From: Marinobacterium iners
Lineage (GTDB): Bacteria > Pseudomonadota > Gammaproteobacteria > Pseudomonadales > Balneatricaceae
Assembly (NCBI RefSeq): GCF_017310015.1
Contig: NZ_CP022297.1
Span: forward strand, 1,054,001-1,118,000
Reading direction: 5' to 3'
Length of the DNA stretch: 64,000 bases
In this document: positions 35,422-44,213 of the stretch, piece by piece
Layout: each line of letters opens with the position of its first letter
How positions within the stretch are numbered: the first letter of the stretch is position 1
The notes under the pieces: generated by a model
Told to the model about the DNA's origin: nothing
Databases searched by the model: none
The model's input: only the letters and a program-made list of their open reading frames with translations
Translations under genes and position numbers: made by a program

Positions 35422-36407
35422 CAGGCGTACTCCAGCGTTTCCTGCACGGCCTGAACAATGTCAGCCGTGGTGGGCAGGTAGAGTTGTTCATTACGGTAAT
35501 AGGGCATGACGGTGTCATAGCCGGTGACACGGCGTGGCGGGGCCTTGAGCGAGAGCAGAGCCTGTTCGGCCAGAGTGGCGGCAATTTCTCCTCCCAGGCC
35601 GCCGTGCCGCGATGCTTCATGCACAATGACACAGCGGCCGGTTTTGCTGACCGATGCGATCAGGGTGTCATGGTCGATCGGGTTCAGGGTCGCAACATCG
35701 ATTACTTCACAACTGACACCGTTCTCTGCCAGCTGGCGGGCAGCGGCAAGGGTTTCCGTGACGGCAGCCCCCCAGCTGATCAGAGTGATGTCCTCTCCTT
35801 CGCGCAAGGTGAAGCAGGTATCCAGCGGCAGAGCCTGTCCATCGTCTTCCACCAGTGTTTTGCTGGCGCGATAGATCCGTTTTGGTTCCAGAAAGACAAC
35901 CGGGTCGTCACAACGAATCGCGGCCAGCAGCAAACCGTAGGCACGAGCGGGGGACGAGGGCACCACGACGTGTAACCCGGGGATGTGTGCCAGCAGGGCT
36001 TCGGTACTTTCCGAATGGTGTTCGGGGGCATGAATGCCGCCGCCGAACGGCGCCCGCAGTACCATGGGGCAGTTCAGGCGGCCACGGGTGCGGTGGCGCA
36101 TGCGGGCGGCATGGGCAACCAGATGTTCAAAGGCCGGAAAGATGAAGCCCATGAACTGGATTTCAGCGACGGGCCGAATGCCCTGGGTGGCCATGCCGAC
36201 ACTGAGACCCGCAATCATGGTTTCGGCCAACGGCGTGTCGATCACGCGGCGTTCACCGAAGCGATCCTGAAGGCCAGCAGTGGCACGAAACACGCCGCCG
36301 TTGGTGCCGATATCCTCGCCCAGCAAAATTACGTTAGGGTCATCTTCCATAGCGCGTGCCAGTGCCAGATTAACGGCATCCAGCAGGGTAATGGCATTGT
36401 CACTCAT
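35421..36407 (-). CDS. 2-oxoacid dehydrogenase E1 component, beta subunit
   Basis: Beta subunit of a thiamine-diphosphate-dependent 2-oxoacid decarboxylase; 328 residues from the ATG at 36407, which follows GGAGGAGAGG. Motifs include NVILLGEDIGTNGGVFRAT, RVIDTPLAETMIAGLSVG and the C-terminal GRCVIVHEASRHGGLGGEI. It overlaps the alpha-subunit gene by 8 bases, ensuring stoichiometric translation. The operon context points to branched-chain substrates (BkdA2-like), although pyruvate-type complexes have similar sequences. Confidence 0.92.
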   Translation of the reverse strand: MSDNAITLLDAVNLALARAMEDDPNVILLGEDIGTNGGVFRATAGLQDRFGERRVIDTPLAETMIAGLSVGMATQGIRPVAEIQFMGFIFPAFEHLVAHAARMRHRTRGRLNCPMVLRAPFGGGIHAPEHHSESTEALLAHIPGLHVVVPSSPARAYGLLLAAIRCDDPVVFLEPKRIYRASKTLVEDDGQALPLDTCFTLREGEDITLISWGAAVTETLAAARQLAENGVSCEVIDVATLNPIDHDTLIASVSKTGRCVIVHEASRHGGLGGEIAATLAEQALLSLKAPPRRVTGYDTVMPYYRNEQLYLPTTADIVQAVQETLEYA

Positions 36408-37488
36408 GATCCTCTCCTCCCTGCCGCTTCTGACGCATCTCTTCTTTCTGCCGTTGCAGCCCCGGCGGGCATTCTGCATAGAGATAATCAAACAGATCAT
36501 CAATCGCCTGTGGCGGCATGGCCAGGTAGGCATCGACCGCCTTTCCGATCATCCCCTTGGCCTCTTCCTGCCAGCGCTGCTCCTGCTGTTCGTCCCACAG
36601 ATTCTGGCTGTGGAGCCAAGTGCGCAGACGAGGCAGGGGGTCTCGTGCCCAAGCCTGTTTCAACTCTTCTGCCGAACGGTAACGGGTGGCGTCATCGGCT
36701 GTGGTATGGTCGGAGAGTCGGTAGCTGACCGCTTCAATCAATGTGGGGCCCTTTCCGTTGCGGGCGCGTGCCAATGCCTGGCCGACCACTTCATGCAGGG
36801 CAACGGCATCGTTGCCGTCCACCTGCTCGCCGCGGATACCGGCACCGATCGCTTTCTGAGCCAGTGTCGGAGCAATGCACTGTTTGGCACGAGGCACCGA
36901 GATGGCCCACTGATTGTTGTTGATCACGAAGACCACCGGCAGCTGCCAGGCACCGGCCACATTGATGGCTTCCAGAAAATCACCCTTGGAGGTGCCGCCA
37001 TCGCCGATCATGGTGAGTACGGCCTGTGGTTGCTGACGCAACTTGAGTGCCGTGGCCACGCCGCATGCATGCAGGCACTGGGTGGCGATGGGGACTGCGT
37101 TGGGAAGGTCCTTGCGCATGGCCGGTGAAGCGCTGCCGCGCTCGTCACCACCCCAGTACAGCAGCACATCCTGCATGGGAACGCCGCGCATCATCTGCAG
37201 AATATGGTTGCGATAATAGGGTACCAGCACGTCTTCCGGCTGCATCAGTGCTCCACAAACCACATCAATGGCCTCGCCACCCAGCAGAGAGGCATAGGTA
37301 CCCAGCTGGCCGGTACGCTGCAGGCTGATCGCCTTGGCATCAAACTGCCGAGCGAGCACCATCTGGCGGTAATAGTGGCACCAGGGATCACTGCCCTGCG
37401 CCCACTCAGGCATGCCACCCACAGGTGTGCCGTCCGGAGCCAGGTAACGGGTCAGATGAATTTCGCCGTGATAGCGTATCTCATGCAT
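36400..37488 (-). CDS. 2-oxoacid dehydrogenase E1 component, alpha subunit
   Basis: Alpha subunit carrying most of the thiamine diphosphate site; 362 residues. The ThDP/Mg motif is IGDGGTSKGDFLEAINVAG with the closing VFVINNNQWAIS, and the phosphorylation-loop region is YRLSDHTTADD. It overlaps leucine dehydrogenase upstream by 8 bases and E1beta downstream by 8, a tight four-gene operon. The combination suggests oxidative decarboxylation of the 2-oxoacids produced from Leu, Val and Ile (BkdA1-like). Confidence 0.92.
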   Translation of the reverse strand: MHEIRYHGEIHLTRYLAPDGTPVGGMPEWAQGSDPWCHYYRQMVLARQFDAKAISLQRTGQLGTYASLLGGEAIDVVCGALMQPEDVLVPYYRNHILQMMRGVPMQDVLLYWGGDERGSASPAMRKDLPNAVPIATQCLHACGVATALKLRQQPQAVLTMIGDGGTSKGDFLEAINVAGAWQLPVVFVINNNQWAISVPRAKQCIAPTLAQKAIGAGIRGEQVDGNDAVALHEVVGQALARARNGKGPTLIEAVSYRLSDHTTADDATRYRSAEELKQAWARDPLPRLRTWLHSQNLWDEQQEQRWQEEAKGMIGKAVDAYLAMPPQAIDDLFDYLYAECPPGLQRQKEEMRQKRQGGEDHE

Positions 37489-38548
37489 GCTGCACCTCCT
37501 GGTGCTGATGAGTCAGCTGTACCTCACCGGCCGCCTGCAACAGCGATTCGGCGTGCAGGTCAGCGACATGGTGCACTGACTGACCGGTACGGTCGGCTTC
37601 TGCAAAGAGATGAGTGAGGGTTGCTGCAATTTCACGAATCTTGGCATCACGCTCATCAGCGGAGCGACCGGCATGATGCATGGCAACATGAATCAATCCA
37701 CCGGCATTGAGCACATAGTCAGGTACATACAGAATTCCTCGCTGACGCAGGCGGTTGCCGTCCTCATCGGTCGCCAGCTGGTTGTTGGCACAGCCGGCAA
37801 CAATGCGACAGTTGAGGCGAGGGATGGTGTCGCTGTTGAGGGTGGCGCCCAGGCCACAGGGGCTGAAAATATCCGCACCGGTATCGTAGATCGCCTCGGT
37901 TGCAACGGCTCGGGCGTTGAATTCACGCACACAGCGATCGGTCCGTTCGCGCTCAATATCGGCGACGTAGAGCTGTACGCCGGCCTGGTGCAGGCGCTGT
38001 GCCAGTGCGTATCCCACATGGCCAAGCCCCTGAATGGCGATGCTGAGCCCTGCCAGACTGTCCTTGCCAAGCTGATGCATAACTGCAGCCTTGATGCCCT
38101 CGAATACACCCAGTGATGTATGTGGAGAGGGATCGCCGCTGGCACTTGTGCAGCTGACAAAGCGGGTAGTGGTTTCGATGGCATCCATGTCGCTGACTTC
38201 GGTACCGCTGTCCATGGCGGTGATATAGCGCCCGCCCAGCTGATCCACCATGCGGCCGAAGGTCTGCATCAATGCGGCTCGGTCAAACGCGCCTTCCGGC
38301 TTGATAATCACCGCCTTGCCGCCGCCGTGGGGCAAGCCGGCCAAGGCGGCCTTGTAGCTCATGCCACGGGCAAGTCGAAGTGCATCGGTAATGGCATCCT
38401 GCTCACGAGTGTAATGGATAAAACGGCAGCCGCCGATGGCCGGGCCGCGCGCTGTGGAGTGAATCGCGATAATGGCTTTTAGACCGGTAGCCGGATCCAG
38501 GCCGAAGTGGAGGTCGGTCAGACCGGCGTTTTCCATCTGCTTCAACAT
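37481..38548 (-). CDS. Leucine (Glu/Leu/Phe/Val) dehydrogenase
   Basis: NAD-dependent amino-acid dehydrogenase of 355 residues. The catalytic lysines are Lys66 (GMSYKAALAG) and Lys78 (PHGGGKAVI); the Rossmann motif is IQGLGHVGYALA. The PAIGGCR segment and length fit leucine/valine dehydrogenases better than phenylalanine enzymes. It reversibly deaminates branched-chain amino acids and feeds the keto acids to the dehydrogenase encoded next in the operon. The 237-bp upstream gap shows no regulator gene or clear promoter; Lrp-type control is usual in relatives. Confidence 0.92.
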   Translation of the reverse strand: MLKQMENAGLTDLHFGLDPATGLKAIIAIHSTARGPAIGGCRFIHYTREQDAITDALRLARGMSYKAALAGLPHGGGKAVIIKPEGAFDRAALMQTFGRMVDQLGGRYITAMDSGTEVSDMDAIETTTRFVSCTSASGDPSPHTSLGVFEGIKAAVMHQLGKDSLAGLSIAIQGLGHVGYALAQRLHQAGVQLYVADIERERTDRCVREFNARAVATEAIYDTGADIFSPCGLGATLNSDTIPRLNCRIVAGCANNQLATDEDGNRLRQRGILYVPDYVLNAGGLIHVAMHHAGRSADERDAKIREIAATLTHLFAEADRTGQSVHHVADLHAESLLQAAGEVQLTHQHQEVQHA

Positions 38549-38785
38549 GACGGGGTCCTCCGCACTGGGGCGTCAGGGAAAACGTATGTGAATGGGTGAC
38601 CTTGAGTCTTGTGGACAGCACCACCCCTTACATTCTGAATAGCACAGCTCTGGGCAAAGTACAGCTTGAGGATCAGTGATTTAGAGTGATTGGGTGCGGC
38701 ATGTGCAGATGCACAAAGACACTTTCAGGCCCGATGACAGAGCGATCGGCAAGGATGAATTGGATCCGTGTTGCAGTGCGAAGAA

Positions 38786-39172
38786 TCAGTGCGAAAGCGC
38801 TTCCAGTACACGCGGCCAGAGAGGTGAACCGGTCGGTGAGACGGGGGCAGGTGGTGCGGCTGGTGCCTCTTGGGGCAACAGGTGGGGTGGGACGGGTTCG
38901 CCGGCTGCGATCAGTCGCTCACGTTCCAGCCAGCGTTTAACCTCCGACAGAAGGGAGAACAGCTCTTCATCCGTAAAGTGGGTGCGGGGTTGCAGAGGGT
39001 CACGTACCTGGTTTACCTCCAGGGCAGGTGCTGAGCAATCGAATGCCTGCTCCTGTCCAGCCCGCAGGCAGTAGCCGCTCTGCTCAGGGGAGTCATGTCG
39101 TTTCATCAGACTGCACCCCGAGAGCAGAGCCAGCAGGCCTAGCCCAGTCAGTATCCGTTGCCATCCTGTCAT
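38786..39172 (-). CDS. Hypothetical lipoprotein
   Basis: A 128-residue protein with a clear lipoprotein signal: MTGWQRILTGLGLLALLSGC, lipidated Cys20. Two further cysteines (YCLR and FDCS) may form a disulfide. The C-terminal half is Pro-rich (QEAPAAPPAPVSPTG). I do not recognise the family. It is 18 bases downstream of the LysE-type gene on the same strand and may be co-transcribed. The lipobox supports a real gene; function unknown. Confidence 0.65.
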   Translation of the reverse strand: MTGWQRILTGLGLLALLSGCSLMKRHDSPEQSGYCLRAGQEQAFDCSAPALEVNQVRDPLQPRTHFTDEELFSLLSEVKRWLERERLIAAGEPVPPHLLPQEAPAAPPAPVSPTGSPLWPRVLEALSH

Positions 39173-39190
39173 GCCGGTCGTTCCATTGAA

Positions 39191-39805
39191 TCAGAGAGTG
39201 GCCACCGAAAGCGCCAGTCCCGCGGCGATCAGTGCACTGCCTGCCAGCCGCTGCTGCCAGATCATGGCCATGGGGTGAGCGAATTGCTGCCGCAGGCCCG
39301 ATGCCAAGCCACTGTATCCGGTCATGATGCAGGCTTCGGCTGCCATCAGTGTAGCACTAATAGTAATTAGCTGGGGCAGCTGCGGCCGGGCGGGATCGAT
39401 GAACTGGGGGATCAGCGCGAGCAGAAAAACCAGACCTTTTGGGTTGGTAATGTTGACCAGCAACGCCTGCAGGAAGCGGCTGTGACGAGGCGCAAACGCA
39501 AGCGACTCCACCTCACCTGATGCGCGCTGTCTCCAGAAACGGATTCCGAGCCAGATAAGATACACTACACCGATCCATTTAAGGATGGAAAACAGCTTCG
39601 GTGAGGTGGCAATCAGACTGCCAAGCCCAAGAGATACCACCATAATCTGTACGCCATAGCCGCTGACAAGCCCAAGCGTACTCCAGCAGGCGCCGCGGAC
39701 ACCATAGGTCAGACCTGCGCCCATGGCGGTGGCGGCACTGGCACCGGGAGACAGGCTGATCAGCAGGGCGGTGCCCAGCAGTGCAATCCAGATCTCTGTA
39801 CTCAT
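39191..39805 (-). CDS. LysE family translocator
   Basis: A 204-residue inner-membrane exporter of the LysE/RhtB superfamily, with about six hydrophobic segments. The N-terminal signature LLISLSPGASAATAMGAGLTYGVRGA (residues about 13-38) and the central NITNPKGLVFLLALIPQFI are family hallmarks. The ATG at 39805 was chosen to match this N-terminus; an 18-residue extension upstream overlaps the terminator hairpin. Members export amino acids or derivatives such as homoserine, threonine or lysine; the substrate here is unknown. Confidence 0.9.
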   Translation of the reverse strand: MSTEIWIALLGTALLISLSPGASAATAMGAGLTYGVRGACWSTLGLVSGYGVQIMVVSLGLGSLIATSPKLFSILKWIGVVYLIWLGIRFWRQRASGEVESLAFAPRHSRFLQALLVNITNPKGLVFLLALIPQFIDPARPQLPQLITISATLMAAEACIMTGYSGLASGLRQQFAHPMAMIWQQRLAGSALIAAGLALSVATL

Positions 39806-39828
39806 CGTTATAAAACCTCTGCAACGCA

Positions 39829-39852
39829 AACAGCCGCCCGAAGGCGGCTGTT
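39829..39852 (-). terminator. Terminator after purD
   Basis: A perfect 10-bp stem AACAGCCGCC / GGCGGCTGTT with a 4-base loop lies 19 bases after the purD stop on the minus strand, before the LysE-type gene. On the minus strand TTTGCGTTG follows, a modest U-tract. Confidence 0.65.
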
Positions 39853-39871
39853 GAAACATTGGCGTGAAATA

Positions 39872-41158
39872 TCAGGTGTTTTCGCGTGCAATCGCGCGGT
39901 AAGCGATATCGGTACGGAAGTAGGCATCCTTCCAACTGACCTGCTTCAGCAGTGCGTAGGCGCATTGTTGAGCCTCGGTCACACTGTCACCCAGTGCGGT
40001 GACACAGAGCACACGCCCCCCGGCTGTGACCACATGGCCCTTGTCATCCAGCTGGGTGCCGGCGTGGAATATCTTGCTGCCTTCCGGGCAGGATTCCGGC
40101 AGGCTGATCACATCGCCCTTGGCGTAGTCGCCCGGGTAGCCGCCAGCCGCCATGACGACCCCAACGGACTTGCGCTCATCCCATTCGGCAGTGGTCTGGT
40201 CCAGCTTCCTGTCGAGCGCCGCCTGGCACAGTTCTACCAGTGAAGACTTGAGGCGCAGCATGATTGGCTGGGTTTCGGGATCACCGAAACGGCAGTTGTA
40301 CTCGATTACCTTAGGTGTACCGTCGGCCATTATCATCAGGCCGGCATACAGGAAGCCGGTATACTCGTTGCCTTCCGCCTTCATACCGTTCACGGTCGGC
40401 ATGATCACTTCGTCCATTACACGCTGATCGATCTCGGCGGTTACTACCGGTGCCGGAGAGTAGGCACCCATACCGCCGGTATTCAGACCGGTGTCGCCAT
40501 CGCCAACACGTTTGTGGTCCTGGCTGGTGGCCATCGGCAGCACATTGTCGCCGTCGACCATGACGATGTAGGAGGCTTCCTCCCCATCGAGGAACTCTTC
40601 AACTACTACGCGGCTGCCTGCATCACCGAAGGCGTTGCCGGCCAGCATGTCACGAATGGCGTCTTCAGCTTCCTGCAGGGTCATCGCCACGATGACGCCC
40701 TTGCCAGCAGCCAGGCCGTCGGCCTTGACCACGATCGGGGCGCCTTTCTCGCGCACATAGGCCAGCGCAGGTTCGATCTCGGTGAAGTTTTGATACTCCG
40801 CCGTCGGAATCTCATGGCGTGCCAGGAAGTCCTTGGTGAACGCCTTGGAACCTTCGAGCTGAGCCGCACCGGCGGTCGGACCAAAGATCGCAAGACCCGC
40901 TGCGCGGAAACGATCAACGATGCCGGCTACCAGCGGTGCCTCAGGACCGACGATGGTCAGCGCTACCGCGTTGTCGCGGGCGAAGTTGACCAGTGCATCG
41001 ATCTGCATCACGTCGATATCCACATTCTCCAGCTTGGGCTCAATGGCCGTACCGGCGTTGCCGGGAGCGACATATACGCATTCGACTGCAGGATCTTTAG
41101 CCGCGGTCCAGGCCAGTGCGTGCTCGCGACCGCCGGAACCGATAACCAGAATATTCAT
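39872..41158 (-). CDS. purD: Phosphoribosylamine--glycine ligase
   Basis: GAR synthetase, the second step of purine synthesis; 428 residues. The ATG at 41158 gives MNILVIGSGGREHALAW, the conserved N-terminus; a longer frame upstream overlaps purH and was rejected. ATP-grasp elements include IVVKADGLAAGKGVIVA and GFLYAGLMI. It follows purH by 16 bases; the purH-purD pair is standard in gammaproteobacteria. A terminator follows. Confidence 0.96.
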   Translation of the reverse strand: MNILVIGSGGREHALAWTAAKDPAVECVYVAPGNAGTAIEPKLENVDIDVMQIDALVNFARDNAVALTIVGPEAPLVAGIVDRFRAAGLAIFGPTAGAAQLEGSKAFTKDFLARHEIPTAEYQNFTEIEPALAYVREKGAPIVVKADGLAAGKGVIVAMTLQEAEDAIRDMLAGNAFGDAGSRVVVEEFLDGEEASYIVMVDGDNVLPMATSQDHKRVGDGDTGLNTGGMGAYSPAPVVTAEIDQRVMDEVIMPTVNGMKAEGNEYTGFLYAGLMIMADGTPKVIEYNCRFGDPETQPIMLRLKSSLVELCQAALDRKLDQTTAEWDERKSVGVVMAAGGYPGDYAKGDVISLPESCPEGSKIFHAGTQLDDKGHVVTAGGRVLCVTALGDSVTEAQQCAYALLKQVSWKDAYFRTDIAYRAIARENT

Positions 41159-41174
41159 GTTCGATTCCCTTTGT

Positions 41175-42758
41175 TTAGTGACGGAAGTGACGCATGCCGG
41201 TGAATACCATGGCAAGGCCGTGCTCATCGGCAGCGTCGATCACTTCCTGATCGCGCATGGAGCCGCCGGGCTGGATCACTGCAGTGATACCCGCCGCTGC
41301 AGCGGCATCTATGCCATCACGGAACGGGAAGAACGCATCAGACGCCATAACGGAGCCCGGCACTTCCAGGCCTTCGTCAGCGGCCTTGATGCCGGCGATT
41401 TTGGCAGAATATACGCGACTCATCTGACCGGCGCCAATGCCAATGGTCTGGCCGTTCTTGGCGTAGACGATGGCGTTGGATTTGACGTACTTGGCCACTT
41501 CCCAGCAGAACAACAGGTCACGGATCTCCTGTTCAGTGGGCTGGCGCTGGGTGACGATCTTCAGCTGAGAGGCGTCGATCATGCCCAGATCCTGGTCCTG
41601 CACCAGCAGGCCGCCGTTAACACGCTTGTAGTCGAAGCTGTGTTTGCGTTCTTTATCCCACTGGCCGCATTCGAGCAGGCGCACGTTGGGTTTGGCGGCG
41701 ACAATATCAGAGGCCTCCTGTGTCACGCTCGGGGCGATGATCACTTCCACAAACTGGCGGTCAACGATCGCCTGGGCAGTCTTGCCATCCAGCTCGCGGT
41801 TGAACGCGATGATGCCACCAAACGCTGAAGTGGGGTCAGTCTGGAAGGCACGATTGTAGGCTTCCAGAATATCGTTGCCGACAGCAACTCCACAGGGGTT
41901 GGCGTGCTTGACAATGACGCAGGCCGGTTCCTGGAACGGTTTGACACATTCCAGTGCTGCATCGGTATCAGCCACGTTGTTGAACGATAGTTCTTTGCCC
42001 TGCAGTTGACGGGCGGTTGCCACGCTGGCTTCGCCGGGGTTGGCTTCAACGTAGAAGGCCGCACGCTGGTGCGGGTTCTCGCCGTAGCGCATGTCCTGTG
42101 CCTTGATGAACTGGGTGTTGAAGGTGCGTGGGAAGTCGGCCGGCATCTCCTCGTCGCCTTCGACGATGGCGCCCAGATAGTTGGCGATCATGCCGTCGTA
42201 GGCAGCGGTGTGTTCAAATGCTTTCACAGCCAGATCGAAGCGGGTTTTGAAGCCGAGGCCGTTGTCAGATTTCAGCTCAGCGATAATGCTGTCGTAGTCG
42301 GATGCATTGACGACGATGGCAACATCCTTGTGGTTCTTGGCGGCGGAACGCACCATGGTCGGGCCACCGATATCGATATTTTCGATAGCCATCGGCAAAT
42401 CGCAGTCAGGGCGGGCGATGGTAGCGGCGAACGGGTAAAGGTTAACCACAACCATGTCGATCGGCTGAATGCCGTGCTCGCTCATGATGGCATCATCGGT
42501 GCCGCGACGGCCCAGAATGCCGCCATGCACTTTGGGGTGCAGGGTCTTGACGCGACCATCCATCATTTCAGGGAAGCCAGTGTAATCCGAGACTTCAATC
42601 GCCGGGATATTGTTGTCACACAGCAGTTTGTAGGTGCCGCCAGTGGACAGGATCTCGACGCCTTCGGCACTGAGTGCACGAGCAAAGTCAACGATGCCGG
42701 TCTTGTCAGACACGCTGATCAGGGCGCGACGGACGGCTTTGGTGTTCTGTTCAGACAT
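41175..42758 (-). CDS. purH: Bifunctional AICAR formyltransferase/IMP cyclohydrolase
   Basis: Catalyses the last two steps of IMP synthesis; 527 residues. The N-terminal cyclohydrolase (MGS-like) domain begins RRALISVSDKTGIVDFARAL; the transformylase domain contains the catalytic KHANPCGVA and DAFFPFRDGIDAAAAAGI. Length matches E. coli (529). It is 30 bases downstream of fis and 16 upstream of purD, so purine synthesis is transcribed with the nucleoid regulator Fis. Confidence 0.97.
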   Translation of the reverse strand: MSEQNTKAVRRALISVSDKTGIVDFARALSAEGVEILSTGGTYKLLCDNNIPAIEVSDYTGFPEMMDGRVKTLHPKVHGGILGRRGTDDAIMSEHGIQPIDMVVVNLYPFAATIARPDCDLPMAIENIDIGGPTMVRSAAKNHKDVAIVVNASDYDSIIAELKSDNGLGFKTRFDLAVKAFEHTAAYDGMIANYLGAIVEGDEEMPADFPRTFNTQFIKAQDMRYGENPHQRAAFYVEANPGEASVATARQLQGKELSFNNVADTDAALECVKPFQEPACVIVKHANPCGVAVGNDILEAYNRAFQTDPTSAFGGIIAFNRELDGKTAQAIVDRQFVEVIIAPSVTQEASDIVAAKPNVRLLECGQWDKERKHSFDYKRVNGGLLVQDQDLGMIDASQLKIVTQRQPTEQEIRDLLFCWEVAKYVKSNAIVYAKNGQTIGIGAGQMSRVYSAKIAGIKAADEGLEVPGSVMASDAFFPFRDGIDAAAAAGITAVIQPGGSMRDQEVIDAADEHGLAMVFTGMRHFRH

Positions 42759-42788
42759 GGTAAGCGTTCCAGTTCGAAATGAATTCAG

Positions 42789-43070
42789 TTACAGCAGACC
42801 GTACTGCTTGAGCTTCTTGCGCAGGGTGCCACGGTTGAGGCCCAGTACCTCTGACGCCTTGGTCTGATTGTCCTTGGTGTAGGCCATCACGCTCTCGAAC
42901 AGCGGTGCCTCGATTTCGGACAGAACCATCTGATAGACATCGGTAACAGGCTGGCCGTCCAGCTGTTTGAAATAGCTGGTCAGTGACTGGTGCACGGTGT
43001 CACGCAGGGTCTGTTGGGGGATCTGCGTCTGTGTGCCGGGTTTAGTCTGTTTCAAGTCTTTGGTATCCAC
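42789..43070 (-). CDS. fis: DNA-binding protein Fis
   Basis: Nucleoid-associated factor that activates rRNA promoters and shapes DNA topology. The C-terminal helix-turn-helix, KASEVLGLNRGTLRKKLKQYG, is nearly identical to E. coli Fis, and the middle (LRDTVHQSLTSYFKQLDGQ) aligns well. No ATG fits the family start; the GTG at 43070 gives 93 residues against 98 in E. coli, with only a weak AGAAG ribosome site. It follows dusB by 25 bases, the universal dusB-fis arrangement. Confidence 0.92.
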   Translation of the reverse strand: MDTKDLKQTKPGTQTQIPQQTLRDTVHQSLTSYFKQLDGQPVTDVYQMVLSEIEAPLFESVMAYTKDNQTKASEVLGLNRGTLRKKLKQYGLL

Positions 43071-43095
43071 TGTACTTCTGTACCCAATCCAGGGA

Positions 43096-44073
43096 TCAGG
43101 CGGCTGCCAGCCGGGACGCAAAAAAAGCGGCCACGGCACTCACCTGATCATGTGCTGTTTCTAGTTGATTGAAATCTTGCCGAAAGTCCCGGTTGCCCTC
43201 TGCTGTTTGCAGATACCAGCCCACATGCTTGCGTGCGATCCTGACGCCGAGATAGTCGCCGTAGAACGCATACAGTGCCAGCAGGTGCTCGGTCAAAATC
43301 TGCTCTTGCTCTTGGGCAGATGGGTCAGGGCGCTCCGTGCCCGTGCGCAGAAAATGATCAATCTGGCCGGGTAGCCAGGGGCGTCCCTGTGCCGCACGGC
43401 CAATCATCACTGCATCAGCACCGGTCAGCTCGAGTACCTGCCGTGCCTTGCGTGGCGAGTCGATATCACCATTGGCAAACAACGGTATACTGACTTCGTC
43501 ACGTACTCGGGCGATAGTGCTGTACTCGGCCTCTCCGCGATAGCCATCGGCCCGAGTGCGACCGTGAATGGCCAGTGCCGCAATGCCGGATTGCTCGGCA
43601 AGGCGGCCAATGCGAATCGCGTTGCGGGTGTCAGGGCACCAGCCTGTGCGGATCTTGAGCGTAACCGGTACGTCTACGGCTGCGGTAACTGCCTGCAGAA
43701 TATCCTGTACCAGTGGCTCGTCCCGCAGCAGAGCAGAGCCTGCGGCCTTGTTGCATACCTTTTTGGCGGGGCAGCCCATGTTGATGTCGATGATCTGAGC
43801 ACCGTTCGCGACATTCAAACGAGCAGCCTCAGCCAACATATCGGGATCACCGCCGGCAATCTGAACAGAACGCGGCTCGGGTTCACCCGTGTGATCAAGA
43901 CGCAGGCTGGATTTTCGAGTGTGCCAGAGACGGCTGTCGGATGTGACCATTTCGGACACGGCGAGTCCGGCACCCAGGCGGCGACACAGCTGCCGGAACG
44001 GGCGGTCCGTCACCCCGGCCATGGGGGCCAGAATCACCCGACTGTCAATGCTGTATGGGCCGATCCTGAACAT
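43096..44073 (-). CDS. dusB: tRNA-dihydrouridine synthase B
   Basis: FMN enzyme that reduces uridine 17 of tRNA to dihydrouridine; 325 residues. It starts MFRIGPYSIDSRVILAPMAGVTDRPFR, with the active-site cysteine in MGCPAKKVCNKAAGSALL and the FMN site GADAVMIGRAAQGRPW. It is the first gene of the dusB-fis-purH-purD run and lies downstream of a well-formed sigma-70 promoter at 44157-44185. Confidence 0.96.
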   Translation of the reverse strand: MFRIGPYSIDSRVILAPMAGVTDRPFRQLCRRLGAGLAVSEMVTSDSRLWHTRKSSLRLDHTGEPEPRSVQIAGGDPDMLAEAARLNVANGAQIIDINMGCPAKKVCNKAAGSALLRDEPLVQDILQAVTAAVDVPVTLKIRTGWCPDTRNAIRIGRLAEQSGIAALAIHGRTRADGYRGEAEYSTIARVRDEVSIPLFANGDIDSPRKARQVLELTGADAVMIGRAAQGRPWLPGQIDHFLRTGTERPDPSAQEQEQILTEHLLALYAFYGDYLGVRIARKHVGWYLQTAEGNRDFRQDFNQLETAHDQVSAVAAFFASRLAAA

Positions 44074-44156
44074 GCTGCGTCCTGTCAGAAAGATAAAGGA
44101 AACTCACGTTTGCTGCAGTTGCGGCAAACCGGGGGCTTACTTTCGGAAGGCGGCCA

Positions 44157-44185
44157 ATGATACTCCTTCGGCTTGCTGCGTCCAA
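44157..44185 (-). promoter_or_regulatory. Candidate sigma-70 promoter of dusB-fis(-purHD) with GC-rich discriminator
   Basis: TTGGAC (44185-44180), a 17-base spacer and TATCAT (44162-44157) on the minus strand. The bases just after the -10 read TGGCCGCC, a GC-rich discriminator of the kind that makes fis and rRNA promoters sensitive to ppGpp. It lies 83 bases upstream of dusB. Confidence 0.55.
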
Positions 44186-44213
44186 CCGTTTCTGATGAAA
44201 AAATGATCTGTTT

